Assembly (NCBI GenBank): GCA_037954325.1
Contig: JBBMNZ010000001.1
Span: forward strand, 29,147,758 to 29,211,757
Direction: 5' to 3'
Origin: Fistularia commersonii
Lineage: Eukaryota > Chordata > Actinopteri > Syngnathiformes > Fistulariidae
Length of the DNA: 64,000 nucleotides
In this document: positions 24,401 through 36,354 of the stretch, one piece after another
How the letters are laid out: every line of letters begins with the position of its first letter
How positions within the stretch are numbered: position 1 is the stretch's first letter
Notes under the pieces: model-generated
What the model was told of the DNA's origin: nothing
What the model saw: the letters and a program-made list of their open reading frames with translations, nothing else
Database searches by the model: none
Program-made: the position numbers and the translations under genes

Positions 24401-26745
24401 CAGGTTTTCACCTATTATTTCACCGAAGCGCTTTTCTTGTCGGTCGTCTGTCCTTTTTTTAAGAACAACAGGTCCGAACCAAGACTCTGAAATGATCCCA
24501 GTGTCGTGAGCGAGGTTGAGGTCGTCTCAAAACCATCTCAAATCTCAAAACCATCTCAAACTTGGACGAACTCTGTAGGTTAGGTCTGTAGGCTAGCTAG
24601 CGTTAGCGTTTCAACATGATTGTTTTGTTTCTGCCGCAGTTCCAAGGAGTGGGTCCAGCTGTCCAAGACCGAGAAGGAGAAGCTCCAGCACCAGAGCGCA
24701 GAGGACGGAGAGTTCTGGTACCCGGAGGAGATTAGCGTCCGCTACCCGAGACACGCAGACGTTACCCGTTAAATTCACCGGCTTCGGTCCTCCTCGTGAG
24801 GGCCGGTCGCCCGTCGACGCCGACGTTTTTACTCATTTTCAATTCATCGGACCGCGAACATCAGAGCCGACCCTTTTTTAAAATTGAGTTGGCTTCTTTG
24901 AGGACGGGCAGCAGCGCCGGCTTCCGTGCATTTTGGCTTTTTAGCACAAACAATTGACTTTATGTACGCACGTGTTTTTCCCCCTGCACTACAAATAGCG
25001 CTTCGGTATTCGGAGTGTTCGGACGGCAAGAAGACTCCGCCGCGCAAATCCGTTGCTGTTTAAAGACAAAATGCCGACGTCCGAGAAGACGTTCGGTCCT
25101 CGGATGGTCTTCATCTGCCGTGTCTCCTGCCTCCCCGTGCAGGATGTCCTTTGAGGACTTCAAGAAGAACTACACCAAGATCGAGATCTGCAACCTCACC
25201 CCCGACGCCCTGGAGGACGACAAGATCCACAAGTGGACGGTGTCGGTGAACGAGGGCCGCTGGGTGAGGGGCTGCTCGGCCGGAGGCTGCAGGAACTACC
25301 CCGGTACGCCGGCTTTGCCCGTGAACGCGTCGCCAAAGAGCCGAAATGAAAAATAAATAGCCTCAATTGTTTTCAGCGGCTAAAGCCCTGGTTTCCAAGG
25401 CCAGATCTTTGCTTGGAATATTTTTTGCCGCTTTTTTTTTTTTTCTAATAATCAGCAGATTTAAGAGCCTTGGGCTGTCAGGGCTTTGTCTGTTTTTGCC
25501 TTGTATCCCATCATGCGCTCACCTCTTCTTCTTCTTCTTCTTCTTCTTCTTCTCCTTCTCCTTCTCCTCCTCCTCCTCCTCCTCCTCCTCCTCCTCCTCC
25601 TCCTCCTCCTCCTCCTCCTCCTCCTCCTTCTTCTTCTTCTTCTTCTTCTTCTTCTTCTTCTTCTTCTTCTTCTTCTTCTTCTTCTTCTTCTTCTTCTTCT
25701 TCTTTCGGCTTTTCCCTTCAGGTGTCTCCACAGCGAGTCCACTTTCTCCATCTCACCCTATTCTCTGGATCCTCCTCTCTCACACCAACTACCTTCATAT
25801 CTTCTCTCACGACGTCCATCAATCTTCTCTTTGGTCTTCCTCCAGACCTCCTGCCTGGCAGCTCCAATCCCAGCATCCGTCTACCAATATATTCTCCATC
25901 CCTCCTCTGTCCATGACCCAACCATCTCAATCTGGCTTCTCTGACCTTCTCTCCAAAACATCTAACATGTGCTCACTTATTACTTTACTATATAACCAGA
26001 TCGATCGAGCTGTACGTCTACACCGTCTCTACGTGAACCGGACGGACGCTTAAGCGCCGTTTCACACGCTTTTCGAAATATAATCTCCGAAAATGACGGT
26101 GAAAAATTGTGCCGCTGTCACGCAGACACGTTCTGGACCAACCCTCAGTACCGACTCCGTCTGCTGGAGGAGGACGACGACCCCGAGGAGAACGAGGTGG
26201 GCTGCACCTTTGTGGTGGCGCTGATGCAGAAGAACAGGCGGAAAGAGCGCAAGATGGGAGCCAACCTGTTCACCATCGGATTCGCCATATACGAGGTGCG
26301 GGTTCGCCGTCGCCTCCCGACGTCCGGCTTCCGGACGCGTTCCCGCAAACGTCCGAGCTCTCGGTTTTCGGCGAAACTGAATCGGTCGGTCTGCGTCGGC
26401 AGGTGCCCAGAGAGGTGAGGACGGATTCGAACGAAACCCCCGGGGAGCGGCGGAGCTTCTGGCGCGCCTTCTTCTTCTTCCTCCCTCTCACCGCCTTCTT
26501 TCTGCGTGAATCGCTCTTTCAAGATGCACGGCAACAAGCAGCACATGCAGAAGGACTTCTTCCTCTTCAACTCCTCCAAGGCTCGCTGCAAGTCCTACAT
26601 CAACCTGCGCGAGGTGACCCAACGCTTCCGCCTGACGCCGGGCGAGTACGTCATCGTGCCCTCCACGTACGAGCCGCACCAGGAGGGGGAGTTCATCCTG
26701 CGCGTCTTCTCCGAGAAGAAGAACACCTCAGAGTGAGTGGGCGAG

Positions 26746-26777
<32 letters not shown>

Positions 26778-29364
26778 CGGCGGCCGCTTGGGCCGCCCGA
26801 GGAGGGAGCGGGGCTTCCTTTGCTACTCATGTCAGAATGCGAGGCTCAGACTGCTTGATGACGGCAGGCCGGGTATCATTACCGCTCCCGAAGGGGACGA
26901 ACTGTGAGGAGCCCCGAGTAAAACATCCATCCGCACCCTTTTCATTATCGCTTTATTTATTTTCCCACGTGCACATCCGTGCCAGTCCGAAGCGCCGTCT
27001 TATGTTACAGTTACGACAAAAACGAAAGGGACATTGTGCTCCCTCTCGGGAAGGCGATCGACTCGAACGAGCGCGACACGTTTGCCGAGTTTCCCCGGAT
27101 CGATCCGTTCGACTCGGACGAAACTCCGACGAGTCCAATTTTTCCCCTTAAGTTTGGCGTTAAAACCCGGGGCCTCCTCGCCATACCCGGCCCTCCTGTT
27201 ACTGTGACTGAATGAGCAGGAAGTACGTAGCTTACAAGTAAGGTCAATCTGTGTGTGCATCATAGTGTTATTATACAGGTGTGTGTGCTTGCTGTTGGCG
27301 GGGTGGGGGTGGGGGTGGGGGGGGGGGGGTGGAGGGACGGAAAAGAAAATAAGAACAAACAATTTTAACGGCGATTTGATTTGTAGAGCTGGAAGAAACC
27401 GGCCCCAGTTCGAAGCTGTTATGGAATCTTTTTTAGGACAAGCCACGTCAGATTCGGGCGTGCTCCGGTAAACGTTCAGAAAATACTGAATACTGCACGC
27501 CCCGGCCGGCCCCAGCGACCTCCAAAGCCACCCCCGCACCCGCCCCCGCCCCCCCACTCCTGCCCCCCGGAGGACCCCAGGACGACCCGGCCGGGACGGA
27601 GGCGCTCGGCCAGCGGCTCAGTGTCGCCGTCTGGGCTTTAGGTCCCGCTTTCGGCAAACAGTAGTGTTTTTCTTTCCTCTCAGTCGCTCGTTCCACCATT
27701 AAGGCGCCGCCGGAACCCGAGGCGACGCTGCGTTTTCAGAGGCGGCGCGTGACCGGAGCGTCAAAATGGCAAAATAGCCGCGCCGTACAAGTAAGATAGA
27801 GGTTTTCGGCTCGGACGACGTGCCCGCGGAGTTCGGATCGGTCGGATTTAGCGCTTCTTCTTCTCCTCGGAGAGACGCCGCTTTGATTCACGTAAGAGTT
27901 AGAGGTCGATTGAAATGTCGGAGGTCGGCGCCTCGAAGCCACAGGGTCTCCGGTCGGATCCGGACGGCGGAGTTCGTTCTCCCGCTCGCGCCCAGAAACG
28001 ACCCCGAACGGCCCGGACGTGCCGCACAAAAGAAAGCATCCGGTGTGCGCGTGGCCCCGTGACGGATCACGGACGAGCTGCAGGAAGGGCGGGAAAGATA
28101 ACCGCCGCAAATTAAAATCTGCTTTGCGGCGTCGGCATCTCCTTCCCTCGCCTGCGGCGGCTCCTCCCTTCACCTCCGCCGCCGCGTCTTCACAAATTCA
28201 AAAACTATCGGCGGGATTCGCGTCAATGAGTCACGGCCGACGTCCGGGCAAATATCGCCGTCCGTCCGGGAACGTAGATGCGACAAACTAACTCCGTTTG
28301 CGTGCGCCGGAACGTCCGCGCGTCGTCTGAACCGCGGATCCGGCACTTTCCTCAGCGCCGGACGTCATCGGCCAAGAGGGTCGGTCGCCGCGGGCAAAGA
28401 GAAAACCGTTCACTCTGTCGCGCGGAATTCCGGGAGATTAGGAATCCGCCGCCGACCTGCCGCCGACGTTCGGCGTACCGGAGCGATGAAGGTGGATAAG
28501 TCGGTGCGGTCGGCGGACGGTACGGGTCGGGCAGTACGGGCCGGGCCTCGCCGCGCACCCATAAGAAGAGATGTGTCTTGAAGTGCGACGGGAAGCAGGT
28601 TCATCCCGGCGAGCGCGACGAGCCGCAGGTTTGTATCAGATCCCGTCCGGACTCTGGACGCCAAAGACTCGTGGAAGAATCGGGGAGAAACTCCGAGGCG
28701 GCGCCGGGACGCCGTGAAATAACCCCTTTATTTCCAGCGCGGCCGCCCGCTCGGGTGTTTTTCCCCGTGTTAGTGAGATGTGAGTATGAGTTGGACGGAC
28801 GCGACGCTCAGGAGACCCGCCTCTGTTTTCCGATCTGGCGAGAGTGATGACGGGTGGCTTGCGGTCCGGGCGGGATGTCCTTGTCACCGTGGTGACTGCT
28901 GTTTATTCGTCTTCCTCCCAGGGAGATAGAGAACAGGATCGAGGCCGATCATCCCGTGGTAAGTGTTGCTCCCGAACGGACCCGGCCGGTACGGGACCGG
29001 CAAAACCGCACCGTATTTAGAGGCCCGTCTTTTTTCCGAATTGTCATTTAAATACGTTTTCATCTCACCTGCTGGGGAAAGTCTCGTGACACATGAAGGA
29101 AACAATGTGATTTGCATCACATCACATCAGCACGAGTGTGACGTTCATCACCAAAACAACACGCAGGAAGAAAAGAACACCATCGTTTACATCGTAATGG
29201 ACCAAATCCACTCATTTAAATACTAATGAGGTTTTTCTTCTGGTTTTGGTCGACCCAACAAATCTTTGAAATATTTAATTTCATCACACTTATTACAATT
29301 CTACAAAAGGAAAATATCTACATACATTAACAAAAAGGGGAAATGGTAACAGAGACTTTAAGTT

Positions 29365-29422
<58 letters not shown>

Positions 29423-32400
29423 CAAAAAGGAAGCTATTCTGTCTTTGAACATGAATTAATTGCCGCAAGAGAAGATAGAAATAGGTTAATTCATAAAATC
29501 CTTTCTTCCCAATTTAACATAAATGAGAATTTACGAAATAAAAGCGTACAATCCAAATCGCTAAAGTCAGAAAAATATGAAATGTTTAAAGCGGTTGCCT
29601 CTGACCTGAAAGTTATTTTCATCGACGACTTAACCGGTCAAATGTTAGCGGTTCCGTCGCGGCGCGACAGAGATGGACGGATATCCAACGCGAACCGATA
29701 GCTCATAGATACGATCGCCCGGTTTTTTCTGAAAGTTCCTGCAAGCCGGTCTTGATCTCCTCACACATTCTGTCACCTTTGTCTCTTGGTCGCCGCGGCG
29801 CCGCAGCCGGCGCCGGCCTCGGCGGGGGAGGAGAGCGAGGAGGACCAGCAGTTCCGGACTATTTTTCAGGAGATAGCCGGTGATGTGAGTACATGGAGGG
29901 ACGGGACGGCGGCGGGCCGGAGGCGGGACGGCGCCGAGCGACCGACCACTTTTAACCTCCGGAACTTCCCTTCTTCCTTTCAGGACATGGAAATCACAGC
30001 CAACGAACTAAAGAACGTTCTCAACAGAGTCATCACCAAACGTGAGTCGCTCCTTCGCCCGAATCCCCCACTACTTTAGCCCTTTACTTTTCAACTTCTG
30101 ATATAAACATACATATTGACACCAAAAGCAGATCGAGCTAAACTGAAGCTGTTCTCTGATGAGGGTTTGGAGGAACCAAAGTCATCATTGCAATTCCAGA
30201 ACCTCATTTAGAAAACAGCACATTTACCGTTTTGATCCGAGCTTCCGCCTCACGCTGAGCGGCTCCCTGGTTTCCGTGGCCGGTTTTCTCCGTCTGAGAA
30301 ACACGACCGTTCGCACGTCGGCTTCTCCTCTTCCGCTCCACGGTGCGATCATGTGACCGGCGCGCAAACTCTGCAGAGAAAAGCTTAAACGGACGGATGG
30401 AAATGCATCGTGACATATCGATGAATTTAGTTTTGCTGGAAATGCCATTCTATTGCAGTATCTTAAATACCCGCCTCGCAGAAAAGAGCAGACGCGAGTT
30501 GTTTACCTTCTACAAAGACGAGCGACCTCGTCCGCACGGCCGTCCACGGCTGACGGGAGAGAAGAAGAAGAATGAAAGCTGAAACCGAAGCTACTTTCCT
30601 TCTCAGTTGCGTCTTCCTTCGACGCGCTTCGCACATCACCGCGGCAGATTCTACCAAACTGTTGGCTTTAAATTCTTTCCGGAACATCACGCGAGCAAAA
30701 GGGGCGCGTTAGCTTTGTTAGCTTTGCGGTTAAGCCGGCGACGCTAGCGAGGACGTCCTCGGTCGAGCGGTGCCGTTGCCATGGTAACGGCAGCGGGGGA
30801 ATAAACGCTTCTAAGCGTATACTTACATTTACGTGAGCGGGCCGGCGTCGCGGGAGAGCCCGTGTCGGAGGCGCGTAAACCCCAACCGCCGCTTTCACGG
30901 TAAAAGCGCCGCATGCGTCTGGCTCGCGCACGTACGCTCGATCCTATTCCTCGGGGTTGACTTGCCTGCGGTTGCGTGGCTGAGTCCGGCCTGTGTGTGT
31001 GTTTTGCCGCAGATAAGGACATGAACACGGAGGGCTTCAGCCTGGAGAGCTGCAGGAGCATGATAGCTCTGATGGACGTATCCTTTGTATCGAGTGCACT
31101 GGGCCGGCTGTGGGTCCGAAGGAGGCACCACCCGCCGAGACCCCTGGGGGGTCAGTGGATGCTCACCTCATCTCACCTCATCTCACCTCATCTCACCTCA
31201 TCTCACCTCATCTCACCTCATCTCACCTCATCTCACCTCATCTCACCTCATCTCACCTGACAAAGTCCTTGTCCTCTGTGTCTCGTCACCAGCTTTGCTC
31301 TTTATATGTTCCGTGTAGATCATCGTTTTTGGCCGCCGTTTGGTTGACACACACACACACACACACACGCACTCACTCACTCACACGCCACTTACGTTTG
31401 TCATGATTTAAGATTTACACTTATAATATCATGTGCGGCACGACAGCATTCAAACGTGTACATTTCCAAAGTGGAAACGATCTGGAGCGGTTGTTTTCTG
31501 AACGAAGACGTCTCAGCCGTAACGTAGCGACAAAAACAACTTTTGCTTCTAAATGTGTGAAAACTTCTAACCGCTTTTTTCATCTTCTTGGTCGCCTAAC
31601 GGCTCAACGCACAAGTTTCCTCCAGTCTTTCGATCCACTTTGAACCGCGTGGACGATGAAAACGCTCATTGAAACGGTGACGTCGAAGCGTGAAATAACT
31701 GGAACGGACAAAATAGAGGAGATTTGCGACGGAGCTTTCCGAAGACGCCGGGGAGACGGATGTTGGTCTTAACTGAGTGTGTTTAGATGGACGGGACGGG
31801 AAGGCTCACTCTGCAGGAGTTCAGACATCTGTGGAATAAGATCAAGCAGTGGCAGGTGGGAACGCGGGGCGGAGGTTTTATTCCGTCGGATTTCGGTGTG
31901 GACGGCGCAAAGCCTCGGCCGCTGCGACGCCCCGCCGGACGCACTGACGCCTGCTCTCTTCCAGGGAATCTTTAAGCACTATAACGCGGACCAGTCCGGC
32001 AGCATCAACAGCTACGAGATGAGGAACGCGGTCAACGATGCAGGTAAGAACCTCGCCGGACACGCGGGACTCTTAGAAGAAGAAAAAGAGAGGAAAAAAA
32101 TGAAAGGAAGAAAAAAAAACACAAAACCGGAGTTGGCCGAGCGAAGCTGGAACTCACCCTCTGAATCTTCTTGTCACTGTACAGTCATGTGTCTTGTGTC
32201 CCGCCCAGGCTTCCGTCTCAACAACCAGCTGTACGACATCATCACCATGCGCTACGCCAACGAGAACATGAACATCGACTTCGACAGCTTCATCAGCTGC
32301 CTGGTCCGGCTCGAAGCCATGTTCAGTGAGTGTCAAGTCCTACGGCTACCGTCCTGCGCTCAGCCCGCGTTTGCCGGACGCTTTAAACCTCCAAAGTCGT

Positions 32401-32996
32401 CCAAAAACAGCTTTGTTCCCACAAAGTCCTGATATCGTTGCCATTTATCCCCTCCTGAATCCGGCCTCAAACGCATCTTCGGACACCAACGGGTCTTCGG
32501 ACAGACAAAGCGGGGATGCAGTGGCCGCAAGACGCTGGTGGCGGGCGTACGGTTCGACGTCAAATCAGCCAACGAATCCGTCCTTCTTCCTGTCCGTCTG
32601 CGAGCGCCGCGTTTATCCGGGAAATTAGAAACACGGGTACCAAAGTGCAATTGTGATCCTTCCATTTCAGCTTCAGATTCTACCGCTTTCCCTCGAGGGC
32701 CGTGGCGTCGCCCGGCCTCCCCGCTCCGTCCCGTCCCCCCAAACCGCCACCCGCGATCGCTCATTTCAGCTCGCTGTTGTTTCTCCGCAGGGGCTTTCCA
32801 GGCCTTCGACCAGGAAGGAGACGGAACCATCAGACTCAGTGTCCTGGAGGTAAGAAAGCCTAAATGTCGCGCTCCGATTGGAACTCATACACCAGGACGG
32901 CCACGTTAGCGAGTGAAGGCCTCCGATAACGTGGCAAGCTCCTTAAACGGCGTCTGTCTTCGTCCTCAGTGGCTCCAGTTGACCATGTATGCCTAG
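20009..32996 (+). CDS. capn3: Calpain 3-type cysteine protease, compact Lp82-like form, 21 exons, 713 aa
   Basis: Exons: 20009-20260, 20604-20673, 21603-21721, 21839-21972, 23057-23225, 23326-23409, 24043-24137 (or from 24058), 24640-24717, 25143-25303, 26126-26295, 26403-26414, 26524-26732, 28922-28958, 29807-29884, 29984-30041, 31013-31077, 31787-31855, 31965-32043, 32209-32325, 32791-32849, 32970-32996. Phases agree throughout; an in-frame TAA at 19982 precedes the ATG. Calcium-dependent intracellular protease. The catalytic triad is visible: Cys about 110 in GDCWLLAA, His about 267 in KGHAYSV, Asn about 294 in RNPWGQVEW. The CBSW domain and penta-EF-hand domain follow (e.g. DMDGTGRLTLQEF). 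The 12-bp exon encoding VPRE and the adjoining MHGNKQH are calpain 3 hallmarks. NS, IS1 and IS2 insertions are absent. EF-hand 3 has Asn for the first Asp. Paralogue (a or b) not decided. Confidence 0.93.
21429..21473. repeat. (CA)n microsatellite
   Basis: About 22 CA units in capn3 intron 2. Confidence 0.95.
25523..25704. repeat. (CTT)n(CTC)n(CTT)n pure pyrimidine tract
   Basis: About 180 bp with no purine on the plus strand: CTT units, then CTC units, then CTT units. It abuts a minus-strand LINE 3' end and looks like that element's expanded (GAA)n tail. Intron 9 of capn3. Confidence 0.92.
25705..25985 (-). mobile_element. LINE 3' end fragment
   Basis: Minus-strand translation gives RWLGHGQRRDGEYIGRR, a GRPKRR motif and RVRWRKWTRCGD, the conserved C-terminus of the fish LINE family also present at 1-1880. 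Its 3' tail runs into the pyrimidine tract on its left. Confidence 0.8.
26746..26776. repeat. (GGC)n repeat just after the capn3 exon 12 donor
   Basis: About nine GGC units start 14 bases after the exon end at 26732; the sequence stays GC-rich to about 26815. Confidence 0.9.
27480..28870. other. CpG-rich stretch in capn3 intron 12
   Basis: The 2.2-kb intron between exons 12 and 13 is unusually CpG-dense over about 1.4 kb, with a C-rich block at 27530-27560 and a G-run at about 27316-27332. No calpain homology in any frame. It could be an internal island, an alternative promoter, or local base-composition bias. Confidence 0.45.
29366..29421. repeat. (CA)n microsatellite
   Basis: About 28 CA units in capn3 intron 13. 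Confidence 0.95.
31162..31259. repeat. (TCTCACCTCA)10 tandem repeat
   Basis: Ten near-perfect 10-bp units in capn3 intron 16. On the minus strand each reads TGAGGTGAGA, a consensus-like splice donor. A CA microsatellite follows at 31347-31369. Confidence 0.93.
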
Positions 32997-35047
32997 GAAG
33001 TCCCGTCTTCCTCCAGGTGAGCTCCGGCAAAAACACCCACGCCGGCTCCCCCCCCCCCCCCGGTTTCACGATCCTTCTCCCTTTCCTCTCCCCAGTTTGC
33101 TCCCCCGGCCCCCCCATCCCTTCGTCCTCCCATCGCCGAGGTGCGAGTCGGTCCTTCCGGTTCCCCGAGCCTCCTTCCGACTCGCGAAGACTCCCTTTCC
33201 TGCCACAAAGCGTACCGTACTTTTCTCAGGCATCAAACACACACGACCTCTTCTATTTCTGTCACGATACCTCACAGAGCTTCTCCCGACAAAACACGCC
33301 TCTGTCCCTCCCGCTTCCGTTCACCCACCTTCCCACCGCCATCTTTTCCCTCCTCGCCGTTCCAGCCCGGCTCTCTGCCGGACGAAGGAATCGGCTTGCG
33401 GATCAAACCTTCCCTTCCCCATTTAGAAATGCAATTTACCACCAGGTACCGGGGGCCGATTGTCCGGAGCCGCACCAGAAGGGGAAATGTAAAAAATTTA
33501 AAAAAAAATAATAAATGGAAAAAAAAAAAAAAAAAAAAAAAAAAGAGAGAGAGTGAGAGATCGGGAGCATGGTATCCTTAAGTCAGGTGAAATAAGTAAT
33601 TGAGAAAAAAAAAAGAATATATTAACCAAATAGTTTGTAATTCAGCTTATATTAAGAGGAAGAAAACATACAATATTATGAGGGAAAAGCTGTGAAAATG
33701 ATATTTCTATTTAGAGGGAAAAAAGATATTATGAGAATGTGTTTTTTGAACTTTCTTCTCATATTTTGTCTACCTCTCTTCTTCTCTTCTCCCGAAACTG
33801 AATTATTTTATTCTTAAACAAAAAAAGGGAAAAAAAAAAAAAAAAAAAAAAATAGGCAACATATGAAATATGAGAATATTGCATTTTCTTTTTAAATGGG
33901 ACTTGTCATATTAGGTCTTTTCTCTGCTTGGGCTATTTAGTCTTTAGTCAAACTAAGCTCTATTCTCATACAAATAAAGTTGGAAAATATGAAAAAAAAA
34001 AGATTAAAATAAGTGATGTTCCAAGAAAAAGAGTAACGTAAAGAGTTGCGTGTACTTCAAGTATCCTGTCTCACCATTAGTTCAAAATAACACTTGATAT
34101 TTGGATTTTTTTCTGGTAAAAAAATGCTTTATTCTCATATTACGGCTTTCTTCTTCCAGTATTCCAATGTTTTCATTTTCATTCTCTAAATTCATTGGAT
34201 GTCAGTCTGACCCCGCTCGAACCCTGACCCCTGACCCCTGACCCCTGACCCCCCCCCGGTCCAGGCTGGGCTGCCCACGTTTCAGCTCTGCACGTCAAAG
34301 GACGACAAACTTCAGACGAGGTGAAAAAAAAGGATTTGAGAGAATACGGCTGACGGGTTGGACTGCAGCTTTTTTGTGCTTTTATTTTTTTTTCCTTTTC
34401 TTTTCTCCCAATGAAGGCTTTGGTCAAATGAGTGTTATGCATTTTTAACCATTTTACCCAAATAAATTAAATAAATATTTGGTTATTGGTTTGAATGCGT
34501 TCCCCGGATAGTTGTGACGTGAAGGCGTGGGTTTTTTTTTCTCCCTTCATTTATCGGCGCCATCCAGCAGCGTTCGGGAAGAATACTTAACTTACTTATA
34601 ACTCGGCCACTGCATTCAATTGTTTTTAAAATATTCTCTTCAATTGGAAACACTTTTGTTGCAGTATCACCATTTTTTCCATAAATATCTGACATCTCTC
34701 CTTAAAACTCAATTCTGCTGTAGCATCTTTGTCTCCACATTAATTCTGATATATTAAACCTTTATTTCAAGCTTTATTTTCCCATAAATTTACTTCTTTC
34801 TTGAAATAGTGACTTCATTCGCATTAAAGTAGGATTTTATTCTTGTGAGACTGGCCTTACGTATCATTCCACTTATCTCATTAATTCATAGATTTATGCC
34901 TTTTGAAAATCTTTTTTCTTTTTCCCAGCTTTGCCCCGACTCCCAGATGGCTTATTTGACACAAGTCCACCAAACAAACAAACATTGCTCATTATGTTGC
35001 ATTTTTTAATTATAATTATTGTTATTATGAAACTTCTTTGATTGCAC

Positions 35048-35078
<31 letters not shown>

Positions 35079-35567
35079 AACAGCTTTGGAAACAACTGAA
35101 GAAAAAAAAAAAAAAAGGGAACTCTGGCCCAGCGGGTAGGAGGTGAGCTGCATGCTTTCCTCAGAGTTTGGAAGATGGCGGCCGGGAAAATGTTAATTAA
35201 CCCTCGGAGGGACACAAAGAGCCCCGGTTAGATTAAAATCAAGTGATTACAATTGTGTGTATATATTTATATTTTCATGGCTGTTCTCAGGGAGGGGGGT
35301 GAGGTATGGCATGGGGCGCCTCAATCAAACACCTCCGCAACTCATCCTTCACCGACAGTCTCTCTTTCTCGCCGCCCCAAATATTCTTCACCACAGCAGG
35401 TTTCAAACTTGTGTCGTAAAAATAAAACAACAGACTCACTTTAGATTCACTCGGGGGGATTGAAGAAGAAAACACAACAAACACTTCTGGACTCTGGGAC
35501 CTTTCAAGGGACGAAAAACTCACAGATTAACATTTAAAAACTGTAGGAACACACACACACACACACA

Positions 35568-35610
<43 letters not shown>

Positions 35611-36354
35611 ACACACACACACACACCACCGGCATGTATCGGTTCCGTCACTGCAAATGTAAATTCTCCAAACAGCCAAGACGCATTACACTGCATCAAA
35701 ATCCCTCTACACCTTTATATTGATGAGCAACTACCAAAAGAAAAAAAGAAAAAGAAAGAAAAGAATCCACATAGAAAAACAAAAGTTTTTAGTTTGTTTT
35801 TTTTTAATTCAAAAGAAAAAAAAAACTCCTAACGCCTTGAAAACATGACTAATCAGTCAGATCTAATCGAGGGTTACTGAGTTGCTCTGAAAAATCAAAC
35901 ATGTCACAGCTGCGCGACAACGATAAGAACACCTCCAGCCCATGCCATAGCCGAGCCCAACCATCTCAAAAACTCTACCTGGTTGTTTGGCTCTTATTTC
36001 AGTGGCAGTTTCAACGGAAATGCATGACGTTCCCTCCTGCCCCGGCAACGCTGGAGTTCCCTCCATTACAAAAAAAAAAAAAAAAAAAGAATACCTTTGT
36101 TTTTTGTCTAGTCCTGCTTTGGTCAGTAAAGAGAGGAGCTGCGGTGTGTTCGTGGTCAGTCAGGAAGACGGGATGGCGTGTTTGTCCCAAGTTTAAGAGG
36201 AGAAAAACAAAAAAAAGAACAACAACCAACCCTCCTTTTGGTTCCTGTCACATGGTTGGATTCCAACACTGAACATTAAGGATGGAGTCGAGGGACGCGG
36301 CGTCCAGAGAGGATTCCCCCCCAATATGGGAGGTGGAAGTGGGTGGAGACGCCC
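32997..36354. other. Interval between convergent capn3 and znf106; 3' UTRs and simple repeats
   Basis: Downstream of the capn3 stop there is an AATAAA at 33510-33515 followed by an A-run (33521-33544). Other A-runs lie at about 33829-33852 and 35050-35077, with a (CCCTGAC)n run at about 34222-34256. A long interrupted CA microsatellite lies at 35549-35627. Minus-strand polyadenylation hexamers for znf106 (TTTATT on plus) occur near 34381 and 34762, so its 3' UTR may extend well into this interval. No coding evidence. Confidence 0.55.
35549..35627. repeat. Interrupted (CA)n microsatellite
   Basis: About 79 bp of CA units broken by two GACA interruptions. Confidence 0.95.

Noticed and set aside
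25367..26053. Long frames of poly-Ser, poly-Leu, poly-Arg or poly-Lys/Glu
   Set aside because: They are translations of the CTT/CTC repeat and the LINE tail; no gene support.
27480..27700. Pro/Ala-rich open frames in capn3 intron 12
   Set aside because: Looked like a possible linker exon, but calpain 3 has no exon between the flanking ones at this place and no conserved sequence is seen.
31162..31259. CRISPR-like array
   Set aside because: Pure 10-bp tandem repeat without spacers in a vertebrate intron.
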